The notes beneath the pieces were generated by a model. That model searched no databases, was not told the DNA's origin, and saw only the letters and a list, made by a program, of their open reading frames with translations. A stretch of DNA of 35,720 nucleotides from Pseudomonas sp. GD04091 (lineage in GTDB: Bacteria; Pseudomonadota; Gammaproteobacteria; Pseudomonadales; Pseudomonadaceae). Each line of letters begins with the position of its first letter. Within the stretch, counting starts at the first letter, position 1. The stretch lies in assembly GCF_029836165.1 (NCBI RefSeq), contig NZ_JAOEBG010000036.1, positions 1-35,720 on the forward strand. Reading direction: 5' to 3'. Shown in pieces: positions 16,360-24,846 of the stretch. Position numbers and translations under genes: made by a program.

Positions 16360-17109
16360 TCAGTGGGGGCGGCAGATCCAGTGCAGGTAGCGGCCCAGCC
16401 CGGCGAAGCTGGGGTGGCGACGGTGCGCCAGCTCCATTTCCAGCAGGTCGAGCAGCTCGGCCTTGGCCTGGAACTCCTTGGGCATGTAGTCGTGGAACAC
16501 TCGCACACCGCTCTCGCTTTCGACCTGCCACAAGGCTTCAAGTTGCGCCTTGAGTTGGCGCGGATCAAGTGGTTTCTGCGGGGTCAGGCTCTGCTTCTCG
16601 CCGGCCAGGCGGTTACTGCGCATCTTGCGGAAATGGCCCTTGAGCAGGTTGCGATAGACCAGCGCGTCGCGGTTGTAGAAGGCCAGCGACAGCCAGCCGC
16701 CCGGAGCGGTCAGCTGGTGCAGCACCGGCAGGATGCTTTCGGGCTCGGCCAGCCACTCGAGCACCGCATGGCATAGCACCAGGTCATACGGTTCGGTGAG
16801 CTGTCCGAGCAGGTCCTGCCAGGGCGCCTGGATGAACGTCGCCGGCTGACCAGCCTCGGCGAAGCGGGCACGGGCGCCGTCGAGCATGGGCGCGGCGGGC
16901 TCGGCCAACGTCAGGTGATGGCCGCGCTGGGCCAGCCACAGGGCCATGTGGCCCAGGCCGGCGCCGATGTCGAGCACTCGCAGCGGGCGGTCGGGCAGCG
17001 TTTCGGCCAGATCCGCCTGGAGCACCGCCAGGCGGATGGCGCCTTTGGCACCACCGTAGATCTTCTCAGCGAAGCGGCTGGCCAGTTCATCGAAGTGACG
17101 GTCGTTCAT
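16360..17109 (-). CDS. cmoM: tRNA 5-carboxymethoxyuridine methyltransferase CmoM
   Basis: This 249-residue class I SAM-dependent methyltransferase has motif I as VLDIGAGLGHMALWLA (about residues 44-59), followed by DLVLCHAVLEWLAEP and PGGWLSLAFYN. The segments FYNRDALVYRNLLKG, PLDPRQLKAQLEA and SGVRVFHDYMP match the CmoM (formerly SmtA) family. That enzyme methylates 5-carboxymethoxyuridine at the wobble position of tRNAs to its methyl ester. Length is close to the E. coli enzyme. Its ATG overlaps the stop of the upstream MazG-like gene by 4 bases (ATGA). Confidence 0.87.
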   Translation of the reverse strand: MNDRHFDELASRFAEKIYGGAKGAIRLAVLQADLAETLPDRPLRVLDIGAGLGHMALWLAQRGHHLTLAEPAAPMLDGARARFAEAGQPATFIQAPWQDLLGQLTEPYDLVLCHAVLEWLAEPESILPVLHQLTAPGGWLSLAFYNRDALVYRNLLKGHFRKMRSNRLAGEKQSLTPQKPLDPRQLKAQLEALWQVESESGVRVFHDYMPKEFQAKAELLDLLEMELAHRRHPSFAGLGRYLHWICRPH

Positions 17110-17411
17110 TTGGCGAAGCGCCTCTCGCTGTCGGTCAGCTTGGCGCGTACCACTTCATTCATGTCCAGGCCCAGCTCGCTGCACAGCAACAGCAGGTAGA
17201 GCACGATATCGCCCACTTCCTGGCCCGCGTGGGCAAGCTTGTCGGCGGGCAGCTGGCGCGACTCGTCCTCGGTCAGCCACTGGAAGATCTCCACCAGCTC
17301 GGCCATCTCGACGCTGGCGGCCATGGCCAGATTCTTTGGGCTATGAAAACCGCGCCAATCGTTGGTGTCGCGGATGCGGTGCAGGCGTTCGGTCAGTTCT
17401 TGCAGGTTCAT
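17106..17411 (-). CDS. MazG-like nucleotide pyrophosphohydrolase
   Basis: This 101-residue, all-helical protein has the RS21-C6/MazG-like pattern: RDTNDWRGFHSPKNLAMAASVEMAELVEIFQW, then GQEVGDIVLYLLLLCSELGLD. The conserved Glu/Asp residues in EMAEL and EVGD bind magnesium. Such proteins hydrolyse (d)NTPs such as dCTP to the monophosphate and help clean the nucleotide pool. The ATG at 17411 has GAGGAG 8 bases upstream. It precedes and overlaps cmoM. Confidence 0.85.
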   Translation of the reverse strand: MNLQELTERLHRIRDTNDWRGFHSPKNLAMAASVEMAELVEIFQWLTEDESRQLPADKLAHAGQEVGDIVLYLLLLCSELGLDMNEVVRAKLTDSERRFAK

Positions 17412-17447
17412 CGGGGTCTCCTCGTGGCGCATAGCTTCCGGCGAGGC

Positions 17448-17464
17448 CACTTGCAAAGCAAGTG
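17448..17464 (-). terminator. Hairpin after the MaoC-type gene
   Basis: CACTTGC (17448-17454) and GCAAGTG (17458-17464) form a perfect 7-bp stem with a 3-base loop. It sits in the 63-base gap between the end of the MaoC gene and the start of the MazG-like gene, both on the minus strand. No T-run follows, so termination may be partial. Confidence 0.4.
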
Positions 17465-17474
17465 CGCCCGGCAC

Positions 17475-18326
17475 TCAAAGCGAGCGCCAGCTCCCGACCA
17501 TATGGACCAGCCCGCCGTGCCCATCCAGCCGCAATGCGCCTTCCGGCCCCGCCTCGCTGGCGCTCAGCACCACCTCGGACGGCAGGCGCACCGGCTTGCG
17601 GAAATCCACCGCGAACGCGTACCCCGCTTTCGGCAGGTGCCCCTGCAACGCCGCCAGGGCCATGGCCGTGCTCCACATGCCATGGGCGATGGCCCTGGGG
17701 AAGCCGAACAGGCGCGCCGTGACATTGCTCAGGTGAATCGGGTTGTAGTCGCCGCAGACCCTGGCGTAGCGCCGACCGATATCGCTGTCGGCGTACCAGC
17801 GGGTGGCCTCCGGCAGCGCGGCGGGCTCCGTTTCCTGAGGCTCGGCAGCCTGCGGGTCGAGTTTCAGGCCTCGCACCAGCATGCGGCTGGTCTCGCGCCA
17901 GAGCAGGCCAAGCCCATCCTCGGCCTCGGTCACCAGATCGAAGGTGCCGCCTTTTTCATGAGGCTGCAGGTTGTCGGCGTACACCGCGAAGCGCAGGCCA
18001 TCGATGCCACCCAACGGGCGCAGGACCTGCAGGTTGTTGTGCAGGTGCACCAGGCCCAGCAGGGGGAAGGGAAAATCGTTGGCGGTGAGCAGCTGCAGTT
18101 GCAGGCTGAAGGCCATGACATGCGGGTAGGTACCCGGTAGCCGGCCATCGTCGGCGAAGTGGCAGAGCCGACGATAGGCCGCGAGGTTGTCCGCATCGAC
18201 TCGCAGGAAGCAGCGCAGCCCCTGGCCCGGCAACTGGCTGCCACGGATCTTGCGCTTGCCGAGGGCACGCAGATACAGGCTCAGGCGCGAGTCGGGGTGG
18301 TGCAGGTCGTGCCAGGATCGGCTCAT
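17475..18326 (-). CDS. MaoC-type (R)-3-hydroxyacyl dehydratase/hydratase
   Basis: This 283-residue double hot-dog protein has its hydratase-2 signature in the C-terminal half: DIGRRYARVCGDYNPIHLS, then LFGFPRAIAHGMWS with the catalytic Asp/His dyad. The N-terminal half (about residues 30-140) looks like a degenerate hot-dog. It should interconvert (R)-3-hydroxyacyl and trans-2-enoyl thioesters. The ATG at 18326 lies 2 bases after the fabG stop; the frame extends far upstream inside fabG but that is a shadow. With fabG and the divergent thiolase it makes a three-gene acyl-chain module. Confidence 0.85.
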   Translation of the reverse strand: MSRSWHDLHHPDSRLSLYLRALGKRKIRGSQLPGQGLRCFLRVDADNLAAYRRLCHFADDGRLPGTYPHVMAFSLQLQLLTANDFPFPLLGLVHLHNNLQVLRPLGGIDGLRFAVYADNLQPHEKGGTFDLVTEAEDGLGLLWRETSRMLVRGLKLDPQAAEPQETEPAALPEATRWYADSDIGRRYARVCGDYNPIHLSNVTARLFGFPRAIAHGMWSTAMALAALQGHLPKAGYAFAVDFRKPVRLPSEVVLSASEAGPEGALRLDGHGGLVHMVGSWRSL

Positions 18327-18328
18327 GG

Positions 18329-19681
18329 TCAGGCTCCCATCAGTGCCTGGCCGCAGACGCGCAGCGCCTGGCCGTTGATCGCCCCCGAGCCGGGCTGGCT
18401 GAGCCAGGCGATGGCCTCGGCGACATCCTGCGGCAAGCCGCCCTGGCCCAGCGAGCTCAGGCGCCGGCCGGCCTCGCGCAGGCCCATGGGCATGGCCGCG
18501 GTCATGTGCGTTTCGATGAAGCCCGGCGCCACGGCGTTGATGCTGGCGCCCTGGGGGGCCAGGCGCGGTGCCCAGGCTTGGGCGAAGCCGATCAGCCCGG
18601 CCTTGCTGGCGGCGTAGTTGGATTGTCCACGGTTGCCGGCGATACCGCTGACCGAGGCGAGCAGGGTGACGCGAGCATCGTCGTGCAGCTTGCCCGCATC
18701 GAGCAATGCCTGGGTCAGTACCTGGGGGGCCTTGAGGTTGACGGCCAGCACCGCGTCCCAATACTCCGGGGTCATGTTGGCCAGGGTCTTGTCGCGGGTG
18801 ATGCCGGCGTTGTGCACGACGATGTCGAGGCCCTCCGGCAGGGCCTCGACCAGTTGCGTGGCGGCATCGGCGGCGCAGATGTCCAGGGCCAGGGCGCGGC
18901 CACCCAGGCGTGCGGCGAGGGCGTCGAGATCGCGCTGCGCCTGGGGCACGTCGAGCAACGTGACCTCGGCGCCATCGCGGGCCAGGGTTTCGGCGATGGC
19001 CGCGCCGATGCCGCGCGCGGCACCGGTGACCAGGGCGCGACGACCGGCCAGTGGTCGGGTCCAGTCGGCGACCTGCACGGCGCAGGGCGACAGGCGCAGG
19101 ACCTGGCCGGAAACGAAGGCGCTCTTGGGCGAGAGGAAGAAGCGCAGCACGCCTTCGAGCTGGTCCTCGGCGCCGTCGCCGACATACAGCAGGTTGGCCG
19201 TGGCGCCGTTGCGCAGCTCCTTGGCCAGCGAGCGGGAGAACCCCTCCAGCGCCCGCTGGGCGACGCTGGCCAGCGGGTCGGCAAGGCTCTGCGGGGCACG
19301 GCCGAGAATCACCACATGGGCACAGGGGGCGAGGCTGCGCAGCAACGGCTGGAAGAACTCGCGCAACTGCCTGAGGGCATCGCTGTCGGACAAGTGACTG
19401 GCATCGAACACCACGGCCTTGAGCTTCGGCCCCAGGCCGGCGACCCAGGCGGGGGCATCCAGTGCGTCGGAGTCGAAGCTGTAGCAGTCGGCGGTCAGGC
19501 GCGGCGCCAGGGCGGCGACCCGTTCCGCCAGCGGCCCGCCGCCGAGCACCAGCGCACCCTCGACGGGGCGCAGGCGTCCGGGCTGCCAGCGCTCCAGCGG
19601 CACCGGGCGCGGCAGGCCGAGGGCGTCGACCAGCTTGCGGCCGAGGGTGGAGTTGGCAAAGCCCAGATAGCGATCGCTCAT
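18329..19681 (-). CDS. fabG: Long two-domain 3-oxoacyl-ACP/CoA reductase (FabG-like SDR)
   Basis: This 450-residue protein is of the high-molecular-weight FabG type. Residues 1 to about 205 form a Rossmann-like domain without an SDR active site. Residues 208-450 are a full SDR domain with the cofactor motif TGAARGIG, the HNAGITRD segment, catalytic Ser in LASVSGIAG, and YxxxK in NYAASKAG. Such enzymes reduce 3-oxoacyl chains with NAD(P)H. AGGGAG lies about 8 bases before the ATG at 19681. The DNA upstream holds a plausible promoter shared with the divergent thiolase. Confidence 0.88.
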   Translation of the reverse strand: MSDRYLGFANSTLGRKLVDALGLPRPVPLERWQPGRLRPVEGALVLGGGPLAERVAALAPRLTADCYSFDSDALDAPAWVAGLGPKLKAVVFDASHLSDSDALRQLREFFQPLLRSLAPCAHVVILGRAPQSLADPLASVAQRALEGFSRSLAKELRNGATANLLYVGDGAEDQLEGVLRFFLSPKSAFVSGQVLRLSPCAVQVADWTRPLAGRRALVTGAARGIGAAIAETLARDGAEVTLLDVPQAQRDLDALAARLGGRALALDICAADAATQLVEALPEGLDIVVHNAGITRDKTLANMTPEYWDAVLAVNLKAPQVLTQALLDAGKLHDDARVTLLASVSGIAGNRGQSNYAASKAGLIGFAQAWAPRLAPQGASINAVAPGFIETHMTAAMPMGLREAGRRLSSLGQGGLPQDVAEAIAWLSQPGSGAINGQALRVCGQALMGA

Positions 19682-19796
19682 GTACGGTTCTCCCTGAAGG
19701 CAAGCATGCAAGTGTGGACCAAGTTTGTAGCGGGGGCGTTCGAATGCGTTAAAAGAACCTAGTCTTAGGGATCAAATTGTTTCAGGAGGAACAGGC
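19682..19796. promoter_or_regulatory. Divergent promoter region fabG / thiolase
   Basis: On the minus strand TTAACG (19747-19752) and TACAAA (19724-19729) are separated by exactly 17 bases, a plausible sigma-70 promoter for fabG-maoC. On the plus strand TAGTCT (19760-19765) could be a -10 for the thiolase, with no good -35. AGGAGG precedes the thiolase ATG. Confidence 0.45.
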
Positions 19797-21074
19797 ATGC
19801 ATGCAACCAGACGGGTCGCGATCCTGGGTGGCAACCGGATTCCCTTCGCCCGCTCCAATGGTGCCTATGCCAAGGCCAGCAACCAGGCGATGCTCACCGC
19901 GGCCCTTGAAGGCCTGGTGGAGCGCTATCGCCTGCACGGGCTACGCCTGGGTGAAGTGGTGGCGGGCGCGGTGCTCAAGCATTCACGCGACATGAACCTG
20001 ACCCGCGAGTGCGTGCTTGGCTCGCGCCTGTCGCCACAGACGCCGGCCTACGACATCCAGCAGGCTTGCGGTACGGGCCTGGAGGCGGCGTTGCTGGTGG
20101 CCAACAAGATCGCCCTCGGGCAGATCGACAGCGGTATCGCCGGGGGTGTCGATACCACGTCGGACGCGCCCATCGCGGTGAGCGAGGGGCTGCGGCAGAT
20201 CCTGCTGCAGGCCAATCGTGGCAAGAGCCTGGGCGAGCGGCTGAAGCCTTTCCTCAAGCTGCGCCCAGGCCTGCTCAAGCCCGAGCTGCCGCGCAATGGC
20301 GAGCCGCGCACCGGGCTGTCCATGGGCGAGCACTGCGAGCGCATGGCGCAGACCTGGCAGATTGAACGCGCCGATCAGGACGCGCTGGCGTTGCTCAGCC
20401 ACCAGCACCTGGCGGCGTCCTATCGCGACGGCTGGCAGGACGATCTGCTCACGCCCTACCTGGGGCTGACCCGCGACAACAACCTGCGCCCGGACCTCAC
20501 CCTCGAACAGCTGGCCAAGCTCAAGCCGGTGTTCGACCGCAGCGGCCTGGGCACACTTACGGCGGGCAATTCCACGCCGCTGACCGACGGCGCTTCGCTG
20601 GTGCTGTTGGGCAGCGAGGCCTGGGCCCAAGAGCATGGCTTGCCGGTGCTGGCCTACCTGGTCGATGGCGAAACGGCGGCGGTCGATTTCGTCCATGGCC
20701 AGGAGGGCCTGCTGATGGCGCCGGTATATGCAGTGCCACGTTTGTTGGCGCGCAATGGCCTGACCCTGCAGGACTTCGACTACTACGAAATCCATGAAGC
20801 CTTCGCCGCCCAGGTGCTGTGCACGCTGAAGGCCTGGGAGGACGCGGACTACTGCCGCACGCGGCTGGGGCTCGAAGCGCCGCTGGGGGCAATAGACCGC
20901 AGCAAGCTGAACGTGAAGGGCAGTTCGCTGGCGGCAGGGCATCCGTTCGCGGCGACCGGCGGACGGATTCTGGCGAACATGGCCAAGCTGCTGAACGAGC
21001 GTGGCAAAGGTCGGGGGCTGATCTCTATCTGCGCGGCGGGCGGGCAGGGGGTGACGGCGATCGTCGAGCGCTAG
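19797..21074 (+). CDS. Acetyl-CoA C-acyltransferase (thiolase)
   Basis: This 425-residue thiolase has nucleophile C91 in QQACGTGLEA, H333 in EIHEAFAAQ, H382 in AAGHPFAATGGR, and the proton-donor C412 in ISICAAGGQG. Length and motifs fit the FadI-like subgroup rather than the shorter PhaA type. It should cleave or form 3-ketoacyl-CoA. It is divergent from fabG-maoC, which supply the reduction and dehydration steps of the same chain chemistry. The start is set by AGGAGG 8 bases upstream. Direction of the pathway cannot be read from sequence. Confidence 0.88.
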   Translation: MHATRRVAILGGNRIPFARSNGAYAKASNQAMLTAALEGLVERYRLHGLRLGEVVAGAVLKHSRDMNLTRECVLGSRLSPQTPAYDIQQACGTGLEAALLVANKIALGQIDSGIAGGVDTTSDAPIAVSEGLRQILLQANRGKSLGERLKPFLKLRPGLLKPELPRNGEPRTGLSMGEHCERMAQTWQIERADQDALALLSHQHLAASYRDGWQDDLLTPYLGLTRDNNLRPDLTLEQLAKLKPVFDRSGLGTLTAGNSTPLTDGASLVLLGSEAWAQEHGLPVLAYLVDGETAAVDFVHGQEGLLMAPVYAVPRLLARNGLTLQDFDYYEIHEAFAAQVLCTLKAWEDADYCRTRLGLEAPLGAIDRSKLNVKGSSLAAGHPFAATGGRILANMAKLLNERGKGRGLISICAAGGQGVTAIVER

Positions 21075-21162
21075 GTGAACCGCGCATGACTGATCGAGCT
21101 GGACTCCATGGGCGCGGGCGATGGCTGATACCCTTGTCCGTCCCGAGACACAAGGCCCCATC

Positions 21163-21939
21163 ATGCCGATCACCGGACCCCGTGCCATCCCCGCCCTGGA
21201 GCGCTTGCCCAGGCCGCTCTACGCCCGCGCCGAAAGCCTCGGCGCGGGCTCCTGGACCACCCGCCACCGACACGACTGGGTGCAGTTTTCGTACGCCATC
21301 AGCGGTGTGCTCGGGGTCTATACCAGCGACGGCAGCTATTTTGCGCCACCGCAGTGGGGAGTGTGGATTCCGGCGGGCACCGAGCATGAGGTGGTGACCT
21401 CGATGCAGGCCGAGATGCGCAGCCTTTACGTGCGTGGTGATGCCTGCCCATGGGCATCGGCCGAGTGCCGGGTGCTGGAGGTCACGCCGCTGGCGCGAGA
21501 GCTGATCAAGCAGTTCTGTACCTTTGCGGTGACCTACCCGGAAGGCGACAGTGCCGAGGCACGGTTGGTGGCGGTGTTGCTGGATCAGTTGCGGACCCTG
21601 CCGCAGGTGGGGTTCTCGCTACCGCTGCCACGCCATCCTGGCCTGCTGGCGCTGTGCAACGGGCTGATCGCCGCGCCCGACCAGCCGCAGACCCTGCAGC
21701 AATGGGCGGTGCTGCTGGGCGTGTCGGAGAAGACCCTGATGCGCCTGTTCCAGCGTGAGACCGGGTTGAGCTTTCGCAACTGGCGCCAGCGCATGCGCCT
21801 GCTGTCGTCGCTGGCGCTGCTGGAGGCGGGGGAGACGGTCACCCAGGCGGCGCTGGGCTGTGGGTATGACTCGACCTCCGCCTACATCGCGGCGTTCAAG
21901 CAACTGTTCGGGGCGACACCTGGGGAGCTGAGGTTGTAG
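21163..21939 (+). CDS. AraC-family regulator with cupin-type sensor domain
   Basis: This protein of about 258 residues has an N-terminal cupin-like half (TRHRHDWVQFSYAISGVLGVYTS, PPQWGVWIPAGTEHEV) and a C-terminal AraC/XylS helix-turn-helix (TLQQWAVLLGVSEKTLMRLFQRETG; VTQAALGCGYDSTSAYIAAFKQLFG). The ATG at 21163 is favoured because AAGG lies about 9 bases before it; an in-frame ATG at 21121 would add 14 residues. Ligand and targets are unknown. It follows the thiolase by 88 bases on the same strand and converges with cueR. Confidence 0.85.
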   Translation: MPITGPRAIPALERLPRPLYARAESLGAGSWTTRHRHDWVQFSYAISGVLGVYTSDGSYFAPPQWGVWIPAGTEHEVVTSMQAEMRSLYVRGDACPWASAECRVLEVTPLARELIKQFCTFAVTYPEGDSAEARLVAVLLDQLRTLPQVGFSLPLPRHPGLLALCNGLIAAPDQPQTLQQWAVLLGVSEKTLMRLFQRETGLSFRNWRQRMRLLSSLALLEAGETVTQAALGCGYDSTSAYIAAFKQLFGATPGELRL

Positions 21940-21987
21940 TCGCTGCCGGGCACTGGTTCTGCTACGACCTCTGCCGGCGCGGCTTCT

Positions 21988-22392
21988 TCAGTGGCAGCAC
22001 CCACCGCCATTGGCCAGGTCCTTGAGGATCGGGCAGTCGGGCCGGTTATCGCCCTGGCAGTGGGCCACCAGTTCACCCAAGGTGTCGCGCAGGCTGACCA
22101 GCTCCTCGATCCGCCGGTTCAGCTCATCGATATGCTGCATGGCCAGCGCCTTCACATCGGCACTGGCGCGCTGGCGGTCTTGCCAGAGGGTCAGCAGCCT
22201 GGCCACTTCCTCGAGGGAAAAACCCAGGTCGCGGGAGCGCTTGATGAACGCCAGGCTGTGCAGGTCTTCCTGCTGATACAGCCGGTAGCCACTGTCACTG
22301 CGCTTGGCTGGGCGCAGCAGGCCGATGGATTCGTAGTAGCGGATCATCTTGGCGCTGAGCCCGCTGCGGCGGGCGGCCTGGCCGATGTTCAT
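21988..22392 (-). CDS. cueR: CueR, copper-responsive MerR-family regulator
   Basis: This 134-residue regulator has the MerR helix-turn-helix at the N-terminus (MNIGQAARRSGLSAKMIRYYE) and a long dimerisation helix. The Cu(I)-binding loop has Cys at 112 and 120 (HCQGDNRPDCPIL), the same positions as in E. coli CueR. The C-terminal CCH is also typical. Its ATG overlaps the copA stop by 4 bases, so it is made from the copA transcript and controlled by the copper level it senses. Two matching operators lie upstream of copA and copZ. Confidence 0.95.
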   Translation of the reverse strand: MNIGQAARRSGLSAKMIRYYESIGLLRPAKRSDSGYRLYQQEDLHSLAFIKRSRDLGFSLEEVARLLTLWQDRQRASADVKALAMQHIDELNRRIEELVSLRDTLGELVAHCQGDNRPDCPILKDLANGGGCCH

Positions 22393-24788
22393 GGGGCCTC
22401 CTGGTCACGGGTGGTGGGTTTCCAGGTCTTCAGCCACAGGGCGTTGCTCACCACGCTGACGCTGGACAGGGCCATGGCCGCGCCGGCCAGCACCGGGTTG
22501 AGGTAGCCGAGGGCGGCGAGCGGTATGCCGATCAGGTTGTAGATGAAGGCCCAGAACAGGTTCTGACGGATCTTCGCGTAGGTCTTGCGGCTGATTTCCA
22601 GCGCGGCCGGCACCAGGCGTGGGTCGCCGCGCATCAGGGTGATGCCGGCGGCCTGCATGGCCACATCGGTGCCGCCCCCCATGGCGATGCCGATATCGGC
22701 GGCGGCCAGGGCCGGAGCGTCGTTGATGCCGTCGCCGACCATGGCCACCACGCCATCGCGCTTGAGCGTGGCGACCGTGGCGGCCTTGTCCGCGGGAAGC
22801 ACTTCGGCGTGCACGTCATCGATGCCGAGGGCCTCGGCCACTACTTTGGCGCTGCCGCGGTTGTCGCCGGTCAGCAGATGGCTGCTGATGCCGCGTTCGT
22901 GCAAGGCGGCGATGGCCTGATCGGCGCCGGGCTTGAGACTGTCGCCAAAGGCGAGCAGGCCCAGTACGCGTGGTTGGCTGCCCTGCTCGATCAGCCAGGA
23001 CAAGGTGCGGCCTTCGGACTCCCAGGCCTGGGCGCTGTCGGCCAGGTCGCCTGGCGACAGGTGGCTTTCGTCGAGCAGGCGGCGGTTGCCCAGGGCCAGT
23101 TCGCGGCCCTCGACCCGCCCGGCAATGCCACGGCCGGTGAGGGACTGGCTGTCGACCACCTGCGGCACCTGCAGACCTTGGCCGGCACAGGCGTCGAGCA
23201 CCGCCTTGGCCAGCGGGTGCTCGCTGCCGCGCTGCAGGGCACCGGCCAGGCGCAGCAGTTCGTGCGTGTCACCGCCCGAGGCCTGGCTGTGGACGACGCG
23301 GGGGCTGCCGGAGGTGAGAGTGCCGGTCTTGTCGAACACCACGCGGTTTACCGCATGGGCGCGCTCCAGCGCTTCGGCGTCCTTGATCAGGATGCCATGA
23401 CGGGCGGCGACGCCGGTGCCGGCCATGATCGCCGCGGGCGTGGCGAGGCCCAGGGCGCATGGGCAGGCGATCACCAGCACGGCGACGGCATTGATCAGGG
23501 CGGTTTCCAGCGGCGCGCCGGCCAGCCACCAGCCGACCAGGGTGATCAGCGCCACTACCAGCACGGCCGGGACGAACACCTGGCTGACCCGGTCGACCAG
23601 CTTCTGGATCGGCGCCTTGGCCGCCTGGGCATCCTCGACCAGGCGGATGATGCGGGCGAGCACGGTCTCGGTGCCAAGGGCCTGGGTCTTCACCAGCAAC
23701 CGGCCTTCGCCATTGATGGCGCCGCCGGTCACTGTATCGCCGGGCTGCTTGGGTACCGGCAGGCTCTCGCCGCTGATGAGGGCCTCGTCGGCGTGGCTGC
23801 TGCCTTCGAGCACTTCACCGTCGACCGGGAAGCGTTCGCCGGGCTTGACCAGCACCAGGTCGCCCAGGCGCAGCTGGCTGATGGCGACATCTTCCTCGTG
23901 ACCCTCGACCAGGCGTACCGCGCGCTCGGGGCGCAGCGCTTCCAGGGCCCGGATGGCGCTGGCGGTCTGGCGTTTGGCGCGGCTTTCCAGGTACTTGCCG
24001 AGCAGTACCAGGGCGATCACCACCGCCGAGGCTTCGAAGTACAGGTGCGGTTCCATGCCGACCGGCGCCTTGGCCCATTGGTAAAGGCTCAGGCCGTAGC
24101 CCGCGCTGGTGCCCAGGGCGACCAGCAGGTCCATGTTGCCCGCGCCGGCGCGCACGGCTTTCCAGGCGGCGACATAGAAGCGCGCGCCGAGGATGAATTG
24201 CACCGGCGTGGCCAGCACGAACTGTGCCCAGGCCGGCAGCATCCAGTGCAGGCCGAACGGCTGCACCAGCATTGGCAGGACCAGGGGCAGTGCCAGCAGC
24301 AGCGCCGCCGCGACGGCCAGGCGTTCGTTGCGCAGACGCCGTTGTGCCTGGGCCTGATCGCCGTGGGCGGTGCGCGGCAGGTTGGCGCTGTAGCCGGCCT
24401 GTTCGACCGCGGCGATCAGCGCGCCGTCATCGACGCCATCGAGCACTTCCAGATGGGCACGCTCGCTGGCCAGGTTGACGCTGACCTGCTCCACGCCCGG
24501 CAGCTTGCCGAGGGCGCGTTCGACTCGACCCGCGCAGCTGGCGCAGGTCATGCCGCCGATCTGCAGTTCGAGGCTGCGGGTGGGGACGCTGTAACCGGCA
24601 TCGCGCACGGCATCGACCAGCGCCGGCAGGCTATCGGCGGGGGCCTGGACCCGAGCCTGTTCGGTGGCGAGGTTGACGCTGACGTGTTCGGTACCAGTGA
24701 CCTTGCGCAGGGCGCGTTCGACCCGACCTGCGCAGCTGGCGCAGGTCATGCCGGCGATCGGCAGATCGAAGGTGGTGGATGCGGGCAT
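22389..24788 (-). CDS. copA: CopA, Cu(I)-exporting P1B-type ATPase
   Basis: This 799-residue inner-membrane pump exports Cu(I). Two N-terminal metal-binding domains carry GMTCASC (about residues 6-70 and 75-138). Then come the actuator SGESLPV, the membrane metal site CPC (C442, C444), the phosphorylation site DKTGT (D486), SEHPLAKAV, TGDN and GDGINDAPALA. The last helices contain the YN and MxxSS residues of Cu(I) pumps. AAGGAGG precedes the ATG. A CueR operator sits 34-64 bases upstream. The two metal-binding domains are nearly identical at DNA level around the CxxC motif, indicating a recent duplication or gene conversion. Confidence 0.96.
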   Translation of the reverse strand: MPASTTFDLPIAGMTCASCAGRVERALRKVTGTEHVSVNLATEQARVQAPADSLPALVDAVRDAGYSVPTRSLELQIGGMTCASCAGRVERALGKLPGVEQVSVNLASERAHLEVLDGVDDGALIAAVEQAGYSANLPRTAHGDQAQAQRRLRNERLAVAAALLLALPLVLPMLVQPFGLHWMLPAWAQFVLATPVQFILGARFYVAAWKAVRAGAGNMDLLVALGTSAGYGLSLYQWAKAPVGMEPHLYFEASAVVIALVLLGKYLESRAKRQTASAIRALEALRPERAVRLVEGHEEDVAISQLRLGDLVLVKPGERFPVDGEVLEGSSHADEALISGESLPVPKQPGDTVTGGAINGEGRLLVKTQALGTETVLARIIRLVEDAQAAKAPIQKLVDRVSQVFVPAVLVVALITLVGWWLAGAPLETALINAVAVLVIACPCALGLATPAAIMAGTGVAARHGILIKDAEALERAHAVNRVVFDKTGTLTSGSPRVVHSQASGGDTHELLRLAGALQRGSEHPLAKAVLDACAGQGLQVPQVVDSQSLTGRGIAGRVEGRELALGNRRLLDESHLSPGDLADSAQAWESEGRTLSWLIEQGSQPRVLGLLAFGDSLKPGADQAIAALHERGISSHLLTGDNRGSAKVVAEALGIDDVHAEVLPADKAATVATLKRDGVVAMVGDGINDAPALAAADIGIAMGGGTDVAMQAAGITLMRGDPRLVPAALEISRKTYAKIRQNLFWAFIYNLIGIPLAALGYLNPVLAGAAMALSSVSVVSNALWLKTWKPTTRDQEAP
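24470..24764. repeat. Tandem duplication of the metal-binding domain inside copA
   Basis: About 95 bases around the GMTCASC motif at roughly 24470-24564 recur at roughly 24665-24764, at a distance near 195 bases. The stretches over GCGCAGCTGGCGCAGGTCAT are identical. They encode metal-binding domains 2 and 1 of CopA. Confidence 0.7.
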
Positions 24789-24821
24789 GGCTCTCTCCTC
24801 CTTGGACAGGCCTGCAGCATC

Positions 24822-24846
24822 AACCTTGCCATGCGGGCAAGGTCAA
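24822..24846 (-). promoter_or_regulatory. CueR operator/promoter of copA
   Basis: A perfect dyad, CCTTGCC (24824-24830), 5 bases, GGCAAGG (24836-24842), follows a TTGACC -35 box on the minus strand (24841-24846). This is the standard layout of CueR promoters, where a long spacer is untwisted by copper-bound CueR. The -35 box overlaps the TGA stop of the preceding small gene. Confidence 0.88.

Noticed and set aside
17475..19703. One long 742-codon fusion of MaoC with upstream sequence
   Set aside because: The part above 18326 is the wrong frame of fabG and is Arg/Gly/Pro-rich. The MaoC protein starts normally at 18326.
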